Assembly: GCF_025061645.1 (NCBI RefSeq)
Contig: NZ_JANYMP010000029.1
Span: 70,298-119,311 of the forward strand
Source of the DNA: Umezawaea endophytica
Lineage (GTDB): Bacteria > Actinomycetota > Actinomycetes > Mycobacteriales > Pseudonocardiaceae
Direction: 5' to 3'
Length of the DNA stretch: 49,014 nucleotides
The position numbers and the translations under genes were made by a program. The notes under the pieces were generated by a model. That model did no database searches and was not told where the DNA came from. It saw nothing but the letters and a program-made list of their open reading frames with translations. The first letter of the stretch is position 1. Every line of letters begins with the position of its first letter. Of the stretch, positions 17,228 to 25,978 are shown in pieces.

Positions 17228-18228
17228 CAGGAATACGTGGGTCCATCTACACCGGCATCCGCGGTGATCGCCGTCTGATGCCGAGCGTTCACGCAGTGCC
17301 GGGCCTGGCCGGCCAGAGCAGCGACGAGTTCCACCGCCCCTTCCATTCCGGCAGCGGCCCGAGCCTGCGCGGTCTGTCCCGCGAGGTGCGAGTAGACGAC
17401 GATTCCGTCCACACCGCGCAGCGGACTACCAGCGGGCAACGGCTCTTGAGCGGCAACGTCCAGGTGTGCGCCCGCGATTGTTCCGTCACGCACGGCGGTC
17501 GCGAGAGCGACTTCGTCGACCACACCGCCCCGCGCGGTATTCACCAGGAAAGCCGTCCGCCGCATCTGGTGCAGCTCCGCCATTCCAATGAGTCCACGGG
17601 TTCGCGCCGTCAGCGCGGTGTGCAGCGAGACGTAGTCCGAGCCCGCGAGCAATTCAGGTAGGTCCACGAACCGAACGTCATGGCCGACGCGCTGGTCACG
17701 TGGCACTCCGGTCACGCACAGCACGTTCATGCCGAAAACACGGGCGAACGGCACGACAGCCCGCGCCACGGTTCCGTATCCGACCAAGCCGAGGTTCGCG
17801 CCGCGCAACTCCTGTCCGTCAGCGCGCGGCCAAGTCCCTGCCGCAACACCGGTCGCGCTCTGCACCAGACCACGGGCAGCCGCCAGCAGCAATCCCATGG
17901 TGTACTCGGCCACGGCGTTCGCGTTGATGCCGGGCAGGTTGCTGACGGTGATGCCCAAACGCGCCGCCGCTGCCACGTCGATCGAGTCGTAACCGACTCC
18001 GGTGCGAACGATGACGCGCAAGTCCGGAGCCTGGGCCAGAACCTCGGCGGTCATCGGCTCGTTGCCGACCAGGGCCGCACTTATCCCCTTGAGGGCGACC
18101 ACGAGCTCGTCGGGGTCGCGTGGACCCACGAGCGGCCGGTACACGGGTTCCAGCCCGGCCCCGCGAAGGTATCGGTCGACCTCCCCACCAGGACGGAGGT
18201 AATCAGTCGTCACCAACACACGGGTCAT
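17227..18228 (-). CDS. D-2-hydroxyacid dehydrogenase (PGDH-like)
   Basis: A 333-aa NAD-dependent D-isomer 2-hydroxyacid dehydrogenase. The ATG at 18228 overlaps the transporter stop (ATGA); the longer open frame upstream is a shadow of the transporter gene. The nucleotide-binding loop is GLVGYGTVARAV, where the usual third glycine is Ala. The catalytic residues are present: Arg in NTARGGVVDEVAL, Glu in LDVAAQEPLP and His in YSHLAGQT. It interconverts a 2-hydroxy acid and a 2-oxo acid; the substrate is unknown. It is coupled to the AtuA-like gene downstream, again by ATGA overlap. Confidence 0.92.
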   Translation of the reverse strand: MTRVLVTTDYLRPGGEVDRYLRGAGLEPVYRPLVGPRDPDELVVALKGISAALVGNEPMTAEVLAQAPDLRVIVRTGVGYDSIDVAAAARLGITVSNLPGINANAVAEYTMGLLLAAARGLVQSATGVAAGTWPRADGQELRGANLGLVGYGTVARAVVPFARVFGMNVLCVTGVPRDQRVGHDVRFVDLPELLAGSDYVSLHTALTARTRGLIGMAELHQMRRTAFLVNTARGGVVDEVALATAVRDGTIAGAHLDVAAQEPLPAGSPLRGVDGIVVYSHLAGQTAQARAAAGMEGAVELVAALAGQARHCVNARHQTAITADAGVDGPTYS

Positions 18229-19514
18229 AGCGCACTTCCCGTGCCGTACCTGCGCTGAAGCACGCTTACCCGCCCCACGACGACTATCGCGAAACCGGCC
18301 ACGACCGCGATGTTCAACATCAAGAACGGCCAGCCCGTGACGTCGACCATGGCCCCGACCAGGGCCGGGCCGATGAACGCGCCGCCCGCCCAGCCCACCG
18401 TGTAGAGCCCGGTGTAGGTGCCGACCACACGGGTCGACGGCGCGAGGTTCCACAGGACCACGACCGCGTTGATCAGGAAACTGGACGCCCCCACCGCGGC
18501 AAGGGCCAACGCCGTGTACGCACCCGCCGGGGCCTGCCACAACGTACCCAGCACCATTGCGACCAAGAAGATGGCCATACCCGCGAGCATGACCTTGATG
18601 CGCCCGAAGCGTTCCGCCAGCAAAGCCACGGGGAAGGCGGCGAGGAGGAAGGCGACGCCGCTGGGGAGGGTCAACCCGCCTGCCGAACCTCGGGACATCT
18701 CGAGCGCTTCCTGCCCGTACGGGGTGATGAGCGCCCTCAACGCCGCCCAAGCACTGCCGAAGAGCAAAATGCCGACCATGAACAGGAGTCGACTGCGGTC
18801 ACGATCCCGCACGATGTCAGCAATGGTGTCACGAACCCGAACAGTCGCGATCTCGTCGCCCTTCTGCGCGCGATCCTCCTCCACCGCCGCCCGGTAAGCG
18901 GGAGAATCACTGTCGCGGATCTTGAAACCGACCACCGCGATCGAGATGAGCATGAGGACCGAGGGGATGGCGAAGGCCAGCGTCGGGTAGTCGTCCACGA
19001 GCAAGGCACTGATCAGCGCGGAGACGATGACCGTCATCCCAGCGGCGAACTTCACCGCCGCGTTGGCGCGACTACGCCTCTCAGGCGAGATGTAGTCGGG
19101 CAGGAGCGACTCCGCCACCGGCTTGAAGGAGTTGCACACCAGCGCGTAGGCAAGCATGACCCCCAGGAGCAACGGCAACGAGTCCGCACTGAAGGGGATC
19201 AGCACGAACAGAAGCGCCGCCACCGGCATCCCGACCACGAGGAACGGAATCCTTCGACCCCATGGCGTACGCGTATTATCCGAACGATTTCCCATCCATG
19301 GCTGGATGAATATCCCAAGAAGATTGTCCGACCCCATCAACAGGCCGACAACGGCAACACTGGCAATGTGCTCACGCAGCAGTGGCGGCACCTGGGCGTC
19401 GAAAAAATTCCAGGTCACCTCCTGCGCGAACACCACAAGCGCCACATAGAAGGTAATGCGCACGCCCCGCGGAGGATTCACTTTCCCCACTTGCGCATCA
19501 TCGACCGCGGTCAT
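18225..19514 (-). CDS. MFS transporter (GPH/SLC45-like)
   Basis: A 429-aa inner-membrane transporter with about 12 hydrophobic segments. The cytoplasmic loop NRSDNTRTPWGRRIPFL is the D-R-S-x-T-R-x-G-R-R-R-P-F-type signature of the glycoside/pentoside/hexuronide and sucrose-transporter-like MFS groups. I chose the ATG at 19514 because AGGAAAGG stands 7 bases upstream; an ATG ten codons earlier (19544) has only a weak site. It is the first gene of the four-gene catabolic operon and presumably imports its substrate. It is divergent from the LysR regulator. Confidence 0.9.
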   Translation of the reverse strand: MTAVDDAQVGKVNPPRGVRITFYVALVVFAQEVTWNFFDAQVPPLLREHIASVAVVGLLMGSDNLLGIFIQPWMGNRSDNTRTPWGRRIPFLVVGMPVAALLFVLIPFSADSLPLLLGVMLAYALVCNSFKPVAESLLPDYISPERRSRANAAVKFAAGMTVIVSALISALLVDDYPTLAFAIPSVLMLISIAVVGFKIRDSDSPAYRAAVEEDRAQKGDEIATVRVRDTIADIVRDRDRSRLLFMVGILLFGSAWAALRALITPYGQEALEMSRGSAGGLTLPSGVAFLLAAFPVALLAERFGRIKVMLAGMAIFLVAMVLGTLWQAPAGAYTALALAAVGASSFLINAVVVLWNLAPSTRVVGTYTGLYTVGWAGGAFIGPALVGAMVDVTGWPFLMLNIAVVAGFAIVVVGRVSVLQRRYGTGSAL

Positions 19515-19730
19515 CGGGTCGCCTTTCCTAGTCCACGGTTTCATGTACTGATTTCCATGCTTTCCAGGTCACAGCCAGAGGTGGCCGAAAGTTCTTACGC
19601 AAGCCCTGGACGTTGACGGAACCTCACGACGTCTCTTCGTCGAAGGACCCGTCCACACCGGCTCCTTGACCCACGTCTCCACTGTGGACGCTGCGCACCC
19701 CATCTACAAGACCGCAGCGGACAACGTAGC

Positions 19731-19747
19731 CTTTCTCCAGCAGAAAG
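19731..19747. promoter_or_regulatory. Inverted repeat before the LysR gene
   Basis: CTTTCT-CCAGC-AGAAAG, a 6-5-6 dyad about 30 bases before the LysR start and within the 264-bp region shared with the transporter operon. LysR regulators usually bind such dyads in divergent promoters. It lacks the strict T-N11-A form, so the assignment is tentative. Confidence 0.4.
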
Positions 19748-19778
19748 TCGTGGTCTCGGCGGGAGCAGGCAGGAGCAG

Positions 19779-20705
19779 ATGAACGACATCATCGACGATC
19801 TCCGGTTCTTCCAGGTGATCGCAGCCAGTGAGACACTCACATCGGCCTCACGCGAGCTGGGTTGTTCCCTGCCAGTAGTCAGCAAACGCCTCAGCGCCTT
19901 GGAGAAGAGGCTCGACGTTCGACTGGTGCAGCGAGGTGCCCGTCGGCTTGTCCTGACCTCTGAAGGCGAGCTGTACTCCGCCCGTCTCGGCTCGATCCTC
20001 GATCAGATCCGAGAACTCGAAGACCAGGTCAGCGACAGCTCCGAACAGTTGCGCGGATCCGTCGTAGTCCACGCCACACTGGGTTTGGGGCGAACACATG
20101 TCGCCCCGCTGCTGAGCGAGTTCGCCGGAGATCACCCGGAGCTGCACTTGCAGCTCAACACTTCCGACCTTCCACTACGACCGCACCGCCGCGAGTTCGA
20201 CCTGGCCGTGCACGTGGGGGCGCCGGGCGACTCGACCCTTCGCATGCGCCGCCTGGCCCAGAATCGGCGAATCCCGTGCGCCGCTCCCGCCTACCTCGCT
20301 CGGCGCGGTACGCCTGCGACCGTGGCGGACTTGGTGAACCACGACTGCATCGTGCTTCGCGAGAACGAGGGTGACTTCGATCTGTGGCGGTTCGGCGACG
20401 CCAGTGCGACGCACCAGTTGCGCGTCAGCGGTGGCCTGTCCACCAATGATGGTGATGTGGTCACGCTCTGGGCCCTCGAAGGACGTGGTGTGGTGATGCG
20501 CTCCGAGTGGCAGGTCCTCCCGTACCTGGAGAGCGGCGAGTTGGTTCGAGTCTTGCCCGAGGTGCCCACGCCAGCCGCGGACATCTACGCGTTGTTCACC
20601 GACGACAGGCACGTTCCTCGTCGGGTGAGCAAACTCGTCGAGCACCTCGCCGCTCGACTTCCCGAACGGCTCGGCAGAGCGCACCCCCGACTCGACCCGT
20701 TCTGA
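19779..20705 (+). CDS. LysR-family transcriptional regulator
   Basis: A 308-aa LysR-type regulator with an N-terminal winged HTH (residues about 1-62; TSASRELGCSLPVVSKRLSA) and a C-terminal periplasmic-binding-like effector domain (about 90-295). The ATG follows AGGAG closely (3 bases) or GGGAG at a longer distance. It is divergent from the MFS/dehydrogenase/AtuA/DUF4387 operon and convergent with the cyclase gene, so it is the likely substrate-responsive controller of one or both. Confidence 0.93.
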   Translation: MNDIIDDLRFFQVIAASETLTSASRELGCSLPVVSKRLSALEKRLDVRLVQRGARRLVLTSEGELYSARLGSILDQIRELEDQVSDSSEQLRGSVVVHATLGLGRTHVAPLLSEFAGDHPELHLQLNTSDLPLRPHRREFDLAVHVGAPGDSTLRMRRLAQNRRIPCAAPAYLARRGTPATVADLVNHDCIVLRENEGDFDLWRFGDASATHQLRVSGGLSTNDGDVVTLWALEGRGVVMRSEWQVLPYLESGELVRVLPEVPTPAADIYALFTDDRHVPRRVSKLVEHLAARLPERLGRAHPRLDPF

Positions 20706-20720
20706 CGGACGTCGAGATCA

Positions 20721-20734
20721 GGGGTGACCACCCC
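20721..20734. terminator. Short GC dyad between convergent genes
   Basis: GGGGT-GACC-ACCCC in the 85-bp gap between the convergent LysR and cyclase genes. The stem is short and has no T-run, so a terminator role is only positional. Confidence 0.3.
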
Positions 20735-20790
20735 GCGCCGCGACCGAGCACGGCGACATCATCCTCACGGCTGAAGCGATCGACGCGCGA

Positions 20791-21672
20791 TCAGAACACG
20801 GCGACAGGGTTGACCGGAACGCCTGTCAGCCCGTGAATGCGTGGCGGAGCGACGACGAGCATGAAGCTGTAGCGCTGCGACTCCGCGCACAGCGCCGCGA
20901 GATCGTCCAGCGCGGCCGCGTCGATCAACGGCATCGCCATCCGACCAAGCCCGACCCCGTGCAGGGGTGACGGTTCGTCCGGGTCGAGCGGCGGGTGCGC
21001 GTCACCGCGGTCCGCGGCGCAGAGCGCGACACCACGCTCGTGCATCCAGCGCACCGCATCCATGCTGATCCCCGGTGAGAGCCTGCCGTCCGACAGCGGC
21101 AAGCTCGTCCACCCGAGCCGGACCACCAGCGCGTCACCCGACCCCACCTTCACGCCCTCCCGTTCCTCAGCCCGTTCGAAGTCCCGCGACGTGACGGCGT
21201 AACCAGAGGGCACGGGCCCGTCGATCGCCAGGTCGAGCAAAACCCCCCGCGTGGTGATCCCGGCGGCGAACGCCGTCGTCGACGCGTGCGTGACACCTCC
21301 GGCGGTCACCACCTGAGCCCTCGGCACACCGGGGTAGACCTGGTCGTCGGTCGACCAGTGCGCCAGCGCGTCGATGTGCGTCGACCTGGCGTGGTGATTG
21401 GTGACCAGCACGTGGTCCGCCGCCACGCCGATTCCGGTGTAGGACATCAGGTGCTGCACCGGAGAGGCGTCCACCGTCAAAGGCGCGAACGGGCTGCTGA
21501 TCATCGGGCTGGGGATGATCGGCTGAGCCAAGGACACGGACCGACCGGTCCGCACCTCCGCGGCGGCTTTCGCGCGCACCGCGTCGGTGACCAGGTTGAG
21601 CGTGCCGAGTTCGTCGTCGATTCCCCACCGACCCCAGTTGTCAGGCAGGTCGGAGACAGTCGGAACAGACAT
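20791..21672 (-). CDS. Cyclase family protein (metal-dependent hydrolase)
   Basis: A 293-aa member of the cyclase family that includes bacterial kynurenine formamidase. The metal-binding signature is visible as STHIDALAHW (T-H-x-D-x-x-x-H). The ATG at 21672 is preferred: AGGAG lies 8 bases upstream, whereas the ATG two codons earlier has only 2 bases spacing. It follows the MmyB-like regulator on the same strand after 124 bp and is convergent with the LysR gene, so it may belong to the catabolic locus or be under the MmyB-like regulator. It probably hydrolyses a cyclic ester or amide; the substrate is unknown. Confidence 0.9.
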   Translation of the reverse strand: MSVPTVSDLPDNWGRWGIDDELGTLNLVTDAVRAKAAAEVRTGRSVSLAQPIIPSPMISSPFAPLTVDASPVQHLMSYTGIGVAADHVLVTNHHARSTHIDALAHWSTDDQVYPGVPRAQVVTAGGVTHASTTAFAAGITTRGVLLDLAIDGPVPSGYAVTSRDFERAEEREGVKVGSGDALVVRLGWTSLPLSDGRLSPGISMDAVRWMHERGVALCAADRGDAHPPLDPDEPSPLHGVGLGRMAMPLIDAAALDDLAALCAESQRYSFMLVVAPPRIHGLTGVPVNPVAVF

Positions 21673-21796
21673 TTTCATTGCTCCTCTTAAACAGGCCATG
21701 AAGTATTCGCGGAGTGATAAGTACACAATGGACACCAGCTTGCAGGGCTCGGGCGGACTTCTCCCTACCTTCTCGAGCGTGTGCCACTCCTGGTGC

Positions 21797-22678
21797 TCAT
21801 CGCGATCGGGCCCTTCCGTCCAGTGAGCGTGTCGCGTGCAGGGACGTGAGGATTTGCAGGCGGTCCGCGTCGGCGCTGTTCGGTTCGACGGTGAAGACGA
21901 GCATGACCGGTCCCGGATTGCCCGGTAGGGGGTAGGTGTCCCACGTCAGGTCGATGTCGCCGACCTGGGGCACTCGGAGGGTTTTGCTGCCGCTGACCGC
22001 TTCGCGGACGTTGTGGCGGGCCCACAGCCTGCGGAACTCGGCGCTGCGGATGCTCAACTCCCCAATGACCGCGGTGGCACGGGGGTGGGTGGGATCGGCG
22101 GCTACGGCGGTGCGCATCATACCCATGTACTCCAGGGCCTGTTCTTCCCAGCCGGGGCAGGTCAGCGGGTCCGTGAACGTCTTGTCGAACATCAGCAGGA
22201 GCATGTTGAGGCGGTCGGGTGGGTAGTCGTCCGGCGACCCGAGCAGCGCCTCGGCCATCTGGTTCCAGTCGAGCACGTCGAGGTGCCTGCCGAGCACGAG
22301 GGCCGGTGTGGCCATCAACCGCAGCAGTCGTCGGGTGCTGTCCGGTACTCGTTCCCGGTCGTGGTCGGTGTTGACGGGCGCAGGCTGTCTGGCTGCGCGG
22401 GCCAGGGCGAACAGGTGCCTGCACTCCTTGTCGTTGAGACCGAGCGCTTGGGCGAGCGCGTTCAGGATGTCATCGGACGGGCGTACCTCCCGGCCCTGCT
22501 CCATCCGCTGGTAGTAGTCAGTGCTCACCCCGGCCAGCAGAGCCAGTTCCTCGCGTCGCAGCCCGGTGACCTTGCGCCTTCCACCCGGATCGAGGCCGAC
22601 GTCTTGCGGACGTAGCTGACCTCGCCGGGCACGCAGGAAATCACCGAGCTCCCGCGCGTGCGGAGTGGACCTGTTCAT
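21797..22678 (-). CDS. MmyB-like XRE-family regulator
   Basis: A 293-aa regulator with an N-terminal XRE HTH (residues about 10-85; GLRREELALLAGVSTDYYQR) and a C-terminal MmyB-like ligand-binding domain (about 110-275), thought in this family to bind a fatty-acid-like ligand. The ATG at 22678 is set by homology with the near-identical paralogue at 35778-36653 (long shared stretches such as DYYQRMEQGRE and GELSIRSAEFRRLWARH). A palindromic site ending in a -10-like TATCTT lies just upstream (22710-22728). The cyclase gene follows on the same strand. Confidence 0.93.
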   Translation of the reverse strand: MNRSTPHARELGDFLRARRGQLRPQDVGLDPGGRRKVTGLRREELALLAGVSTDYYQRMEQGREVRPSDDILNALAQALGLNDKECRHLFALARAARQPAPVNTDHDRERVPDSTRRLLRLMATPALVLGRHLDVLDWNQMAEALLGSPDDYPPDRLNMLLLMFDKTFTDPLTCPGWEEQALEYMGMMRTAVAADPTHPRATAVIGELSIRSAEFRRLWARHNVREAVSGSKTLRVPQVGDIDLTWDTYPLPGNPGPVMLVFTVEPNSADADRLQILTSLHATRSLDGRARSR

Positions 22679-22709
22679 GGACGTCAGCTTGCCCGCTACC
22701 CGACCGCTG

Positions 22710-22728
22710 AAGATAGGTCTCCCAGACC
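22710..22728 (-). promoter_or_regulatory. MmyB-type palindrome with adjoining -10 box
   Basis: GGTCT-CCC-AGACC (22716-22728) with TATCTT directly next to it on the gene side (22715-22710). The same arrangement, GGTCTGCCAGACC then TACCTT, stands before the paralogous regulator at 35729-35747. It is probably the autoregulatory operator, lying in the spacer between -35 and -10. Confidence 0.6.
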
Positions 22729-22745
22729 CGGGCACCCCGTTGGCT

Positions 22746-23720
22746 CTAGAGCGTCACCCGCACCACCGTGAACGGCAGGTGAGGATTTTCGATCTGATAC
22801 TGGAAGTTGACGACCAGCAGATCGTCGCAACCGTCGAACGTCGCCGTTGACGGGACGTCCATACCCCGACCATTGATTCGACGCTTCACGCGCGCTCGCG
22901 AGTAGTCGTCGGTCAACTCGAGAACGCTGATCTCACCTTCGGGATGGAAGAGACTGGTGATGCTGTACAGCTCGCCGTCGCGCAGCAGCAGGCCATCAGC
23001 TCCGATGTCCGTCACCCCGCCGAGATCAACAGGAGTGACAGCACCGGTCGATGTGCTGATCCGGTAGAACGCTTGCGAGTTGGTGTCCGCCATCAGCACG
23101 TAGCGTCCATCCGGGGTCACGACGAGGCCGTTGCCGTTGATGCCGTCCTCGTATTCCACCGGCGTACCACTGAAATTCACGGCCACTCGCAACGGCTGGT
23201 TGACCGTGGTGTCGTCCAGTTGGGCCGCGCTGATCCGATAGAGGACGGGTTGCAGGGAATCAGTGACGTAGGCGTCTCCGTTGGGGGCGATAGCGACGTC
23301 GTTGACCAGTCCGGTCCGCGAGCCGGAGTCGAACACGTGCAGCAGCGCTGCGGCTCGCGTGCTGTACACGAAGACCTTGCCGGTGGCACCTCCCGCGACG
23401 ACCAGTCGGCCCTTGGTGATCTTCATACCGACCGCGGTGGTACGGCCGTCGCGTCCGCCGGGCAGGAAGACTTGCAGGCTCTGCTGGTCAACCCTGCCAC
23501 GCCAGATCGTTCCATCGCTTGTTCCGCCGACGTAGAAGTACGGCGTACCGGGCTCGCGGACGATGCCTTCGGGATAGGCCTTGTCCCCTGGAACGACGTA
23601 GCGGTCGACAACTCGGCCACCGTGCGCCTGGCTCACCGGTGTCGTCGAACCAAAGGCGGAGAGAGCAAGAGTCACGGCCAGGGCGGTGCTGAGCAGGTGA
23701 CGTGGACGGGGCTTGCGCAT
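22746..23720 (-). CDS. Secreted SMP-30/Vgb-like beta-propeller protein
   Basis: A 324-aa protein with a Sec signal peptide: charged start MRKPRPRH, hydrophobic stretch LLSTALAVTLALSAFG, and a likely cleavage near SQAHG. The rest consists of repeated blades of the SMP-30/gluconolactonase or streptogramin-lyase-like type (VVAGGATGKVFVYST, LVNDVAIAPNGDAYVTDS, LVVTPDGRYVLMADT). Such proteins are extracellular beta-propellers, often of unknown activity; lactonase activity is possible but not shown. It is divergent from the XRE regulator at 23901 (180 bp between starts), which probably controls it. Confidence 0.85.
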   Translation of the reverse strand: MRKPRPRHLLSTALAVTLALSAFGSTTPVSQAHGGRVVDRYVVPGDKAYPEGIVREPGTPYFYVGGTSDGTIWRGRVDQQSLQVFLPGGRDGRTTAVGMKITKGRLVVAGGATGKVFVYSTRAAALLHVFDSGSRTGLVNDVAIAPNGDAYVTDSLQPVLYRISAAQLDDTTVNQPLRVAVNFSGTPVEYEDGINGNGLVVTPDGRYVLMADTNSQAFYRISTSTGAVTPVDLGGVTDIGADGLLLRDGELYSITSLFHPEGEISVLELTDDYSRARVKRRINGRGMDVPSTATFDGCDDLLVVNFQYQIENPHLPFTVVRVTL

Positions 23721-23900
23721 GGCGAACCTCCAGGGAAGTGCTGAAACAACGTCAGTGGCACCGAATTCGCGGCCGAGGTCCGTCCGCGCTTCGTAAACAG
23801 GTATGCAAGCTCCTTTTAACCAGGACTGGCAGGGGGTGGCTTATCCGGGGAAGAACCTCTCCCCCCTCTTCCACCGCTGTGGCAGAGGTACCGTGGAGAC

Positions 23901-24803
23901 GTGAGCAACGCCTCTCAGCACAGATCGAGAAATCAGGCCGACGTGAGGGATTTCTTGATGAGCAGGCGCGCCAGGATCACGCCGGACCAGGCCGGACTGC
24001 TCACCTTCGGACCACGTCGGGTCCCAGGGTTGCGCCGGGAAGAGGTCGCACGCCTCGCAGGCATCAGCACCGACTGGTACACGCGCTTGGAGAAGGGCTA
24101 CATCGGTGAGGTGTCCGAGGATGTTCTCCGAGCTGTGGCCAGGGTTCTGCGACTGAACGACGAGGAGCGGATCTACCTGCTCGACCTGGCTCGCGCGGCC
24201 CGGCGAGCACGTCGCCCGAGCAGGACCACGCAGGAGTTCTCACCGAGCGTGCAGTGGCTGCTGGACAGCATGACGCTGTCGGCGGCGATGGTCAGCGACA
24301 GTCGCCAGGACGTCCTGGCGACGAACGCACTGGGACGCGCGCTCTACGCGCCGCTGTTCACCAGCGACACCACGCTCGAACGTGGGCGCGCGAACTTGGC
24401 GCGCTACCACTTCCTCGACCACAGTGCTCGTGACTTCTACGGCGACTGGAACGCGACTGCCGACGTTCTCACCGCTTCATTGCGCACTGAGGCCGGACGC
24501 GATCCTCATGATGTCGAGGCTCGTGACCTCGCCGACGAACTGATCGCCGCCAGTCCTGACTTCCGGACTCGGTGGAACTCGCATGATGTTCTCATTCACG
24601 CGCAGGGCGTCAAGACCTTCCACCATCCCGAGGTGGGCGAGCTGAGCCTGACTTACCGATCGGTGGATTTGCCCGTCGTCGCCGAAGAGATCATGTCCCT
24701 CTGCGTCTGCACCGCCGAACCTGGCTCTACCGCCGAGGACCAGGTGAAGCTGCTCACGAGCTGGGCGGCATCATCGCGAACACCACTCGACGCGAACGAC
24801 TGA
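23901..24803 (+). CDS. MmyB-like XRE-family regulator
   Basis: A 300-aa regulator with an XRE HTH (residues about 12-90; PGLRREEVARLAGISTDWYT) and an MmyB-like ligand-binding domain. It is more distant from the two near-identical MmyB paralogues of the window. The GTG start has TACCGT ending 6 bases upstream, so the transcript may be leaderless; GGAG also lies there but only 2 bases away. It is divergent from the secreted beta-propeller gene and converges on the PAS-LuxR gene with a 9-bp gap. Confidence 0.92.
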   Translation: MSNASQHRSRNQADVRDFLMSRRARITPDQAGLLTFGPRRVPGLRREEVARLAGISTDWYTRLEKGYIGEVSEDVLRAVARVLRLNDEERIYLLDLARAARRARRPSRTTQEFSPSVQWLLDSMTLSAAMVSDSRQDVLATNALGRALYAPLFTSDTTLERGRANLARYHFLDHSARDFYGDWNATADVLTASLRTEAGRDPHDVEARDLADELIAASPDFRTRWNSHDVLIHAQGVKTFHHPEVGELSLTYRSVDLPVVAEEIMSLCVCTAEPGSTAEDQVKLLTSWAASSRTPLDAND

Positions 24804-24812
24804 AGTCGTCAA

Positions 24813-25478
24813 CTACTTCAAGAACTCAGGCTCGACCCTCGGAGGCCAGGTAGCGACGCTCAACATGCCCATCGAGTACGCCTTGGACACCAGCGCGGTC
24901 CGGTTCGGGGCTTTGAGCTTCCTCTGCATCGCCGCAAGGTGGTACTCGACACCCTGTCGGCTCAGGAAGAGCCTCGACGCCAACTGCATCGTGGACTCCC
25001 CCGCGGCCATTCCCTCCAAGATCCTGGCGTGCACATCACTGAGCACTTTTCCTTGACCGTTCGCCGCGCGGTCCCGTTCACCCGCGGTCTGCTTCAAGAT
25101 CACCAGTAGCGCCGTGATGGACGAGCCGTCCCCGCGCACCGCGATCCCGGTCATGGTCGTGAGGACGGTGCTGCCGTCCGGCTGGATGGCCGCGACCAAC
25201 TCGGCGAACCGGCTGCGCTTGCCCTCGACCAGCTTCTCCATCTGCCGCTCCAAGCCGGATCGAGCACCGGGGTGGACCAACTCGGCGAAGTCACGGCTGT
25301 ACACGTCCTGGATCGACCTGCCGAAGAAGGTGAGCAGGTCGATGTTCGCTTCCAGAACTCTCCTCGTTGGATCCAGGCGCGCCATGCCCAGCCCTGACTG
25401 CTCGAACATCGAGCGGTAGAGGCTGTCATCAGCCAATCCACCGGAGTGCTCAACCGGATGATCGTCACACGTGAACAC
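24813..25478 (-). CDS. PAS-LuxR transcriptional regulator
   Basis: A 221-aa paralogue of the regulator at 7389-8111. The PAS domain covers residues about 20-135 (LYRSMFEQSGLGMARLD onward) and the LuxR HTH the C-terminus (STMQLASRLFLSRQGVEYHL). It ends in the same SVATWPPRV tail. The GTG at 25478 is well placed after AAGGAG (5 bases). It is alone on its strand, with 500 bp to the LAL locus. A pathway-specific activator role is inferred from the architecture. Confidence 0.92.
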   Translation of the reverse strand: MFTCDDHPVEHSGGLADDSLYRSMFEQSGLGMARLDPTRRVLEANIDLLTFFGRSIQDVYSRDFAELVHPGARSGLERQMEKLVEGKRSRFAELVAAIQPDGSTVLTTMTGIAVRGDGSSITALLVILKQTAGERDRAANGQGKVLSDVHARILEGMAAGESTMQLASRLFLSRQGVEYHLAAMQRKLKAPNRTALVSKAYSMGMLSVATWPPRVEPEFLK

Positions 25479-25883
25479 AAATACTCCTTACGACGAACAG
25501 GAGGCAGCACCCTGCCCACCACTCAAGGGATTCTTCGACGATCGTACGAATGGCAGTAATGCAGAGGCAAACTTCATCGCCCGGACGTAGCTAATTCTGT
25601 GGTTGACGCACCACATCGGTTCGGTGTCACCAACCCCCGAACCTTTAACCCAAAACTCGCGCACAAAACGGCCCTGAACTGCGACAGAACCAGATCCACA
25701 GTGGACTCGAACTCGCCTTTGCCAAGCCTTCGAAGCCCAGGCTCATCTCAATTGGACACCTACACCAGACAATGGCCGATAAGCAGAAAATTTGCGCCAT
25801 CAACTTCTTACGGCAACACGCGAGCGTTGCACGGCCGAGATGATTGCGATGGATTTCACAGATCATGAGAGATGTATGCGCGC
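25479..25883. other. Low-GC non-coding interval
   Basis: About 400 bp without a supported gene and noticeably less GC-rich than its surroundings (25560-25860 looks near 50%). It separates the PAS-LuxR promoter from the end of the LAL operon. A TCCACAGTGGA dyad lies near 25695. I see no RNA gene or clear promoter beyond that of the PAS-LuxR gene. Confidence 0.5.
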
Positions 25884-25905
25884 TGGGGCACATCAAACTG
25901 CCCCA
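25884..25905 (-). terminator. Hairpin after the second LAL operon
   Basis: TGGGGCA / TGCCCCA with an 8-base loop, about 75 bases beyond the LAL stop in the direction of transcription. A perfect 7-bp stem in a low-GC setting makes a terminator plausible. Confidence 0.55.
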
Positions 25906-25978
25906 ATGGACGCGTCAGCCGGGCAAGCAGGAGATCCACAAGTAGAGCGACCTTGAGCAGACCAGGCGGTGAAGCGGC

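Noticed and set aside
18229-18750. N-terminal extension of the D-2-hydroxyacid dehydrogenase
   Set aside because: It is a shadow of the transporter gene; the ATGA overlap and family N-terminus fix the start at 18228.
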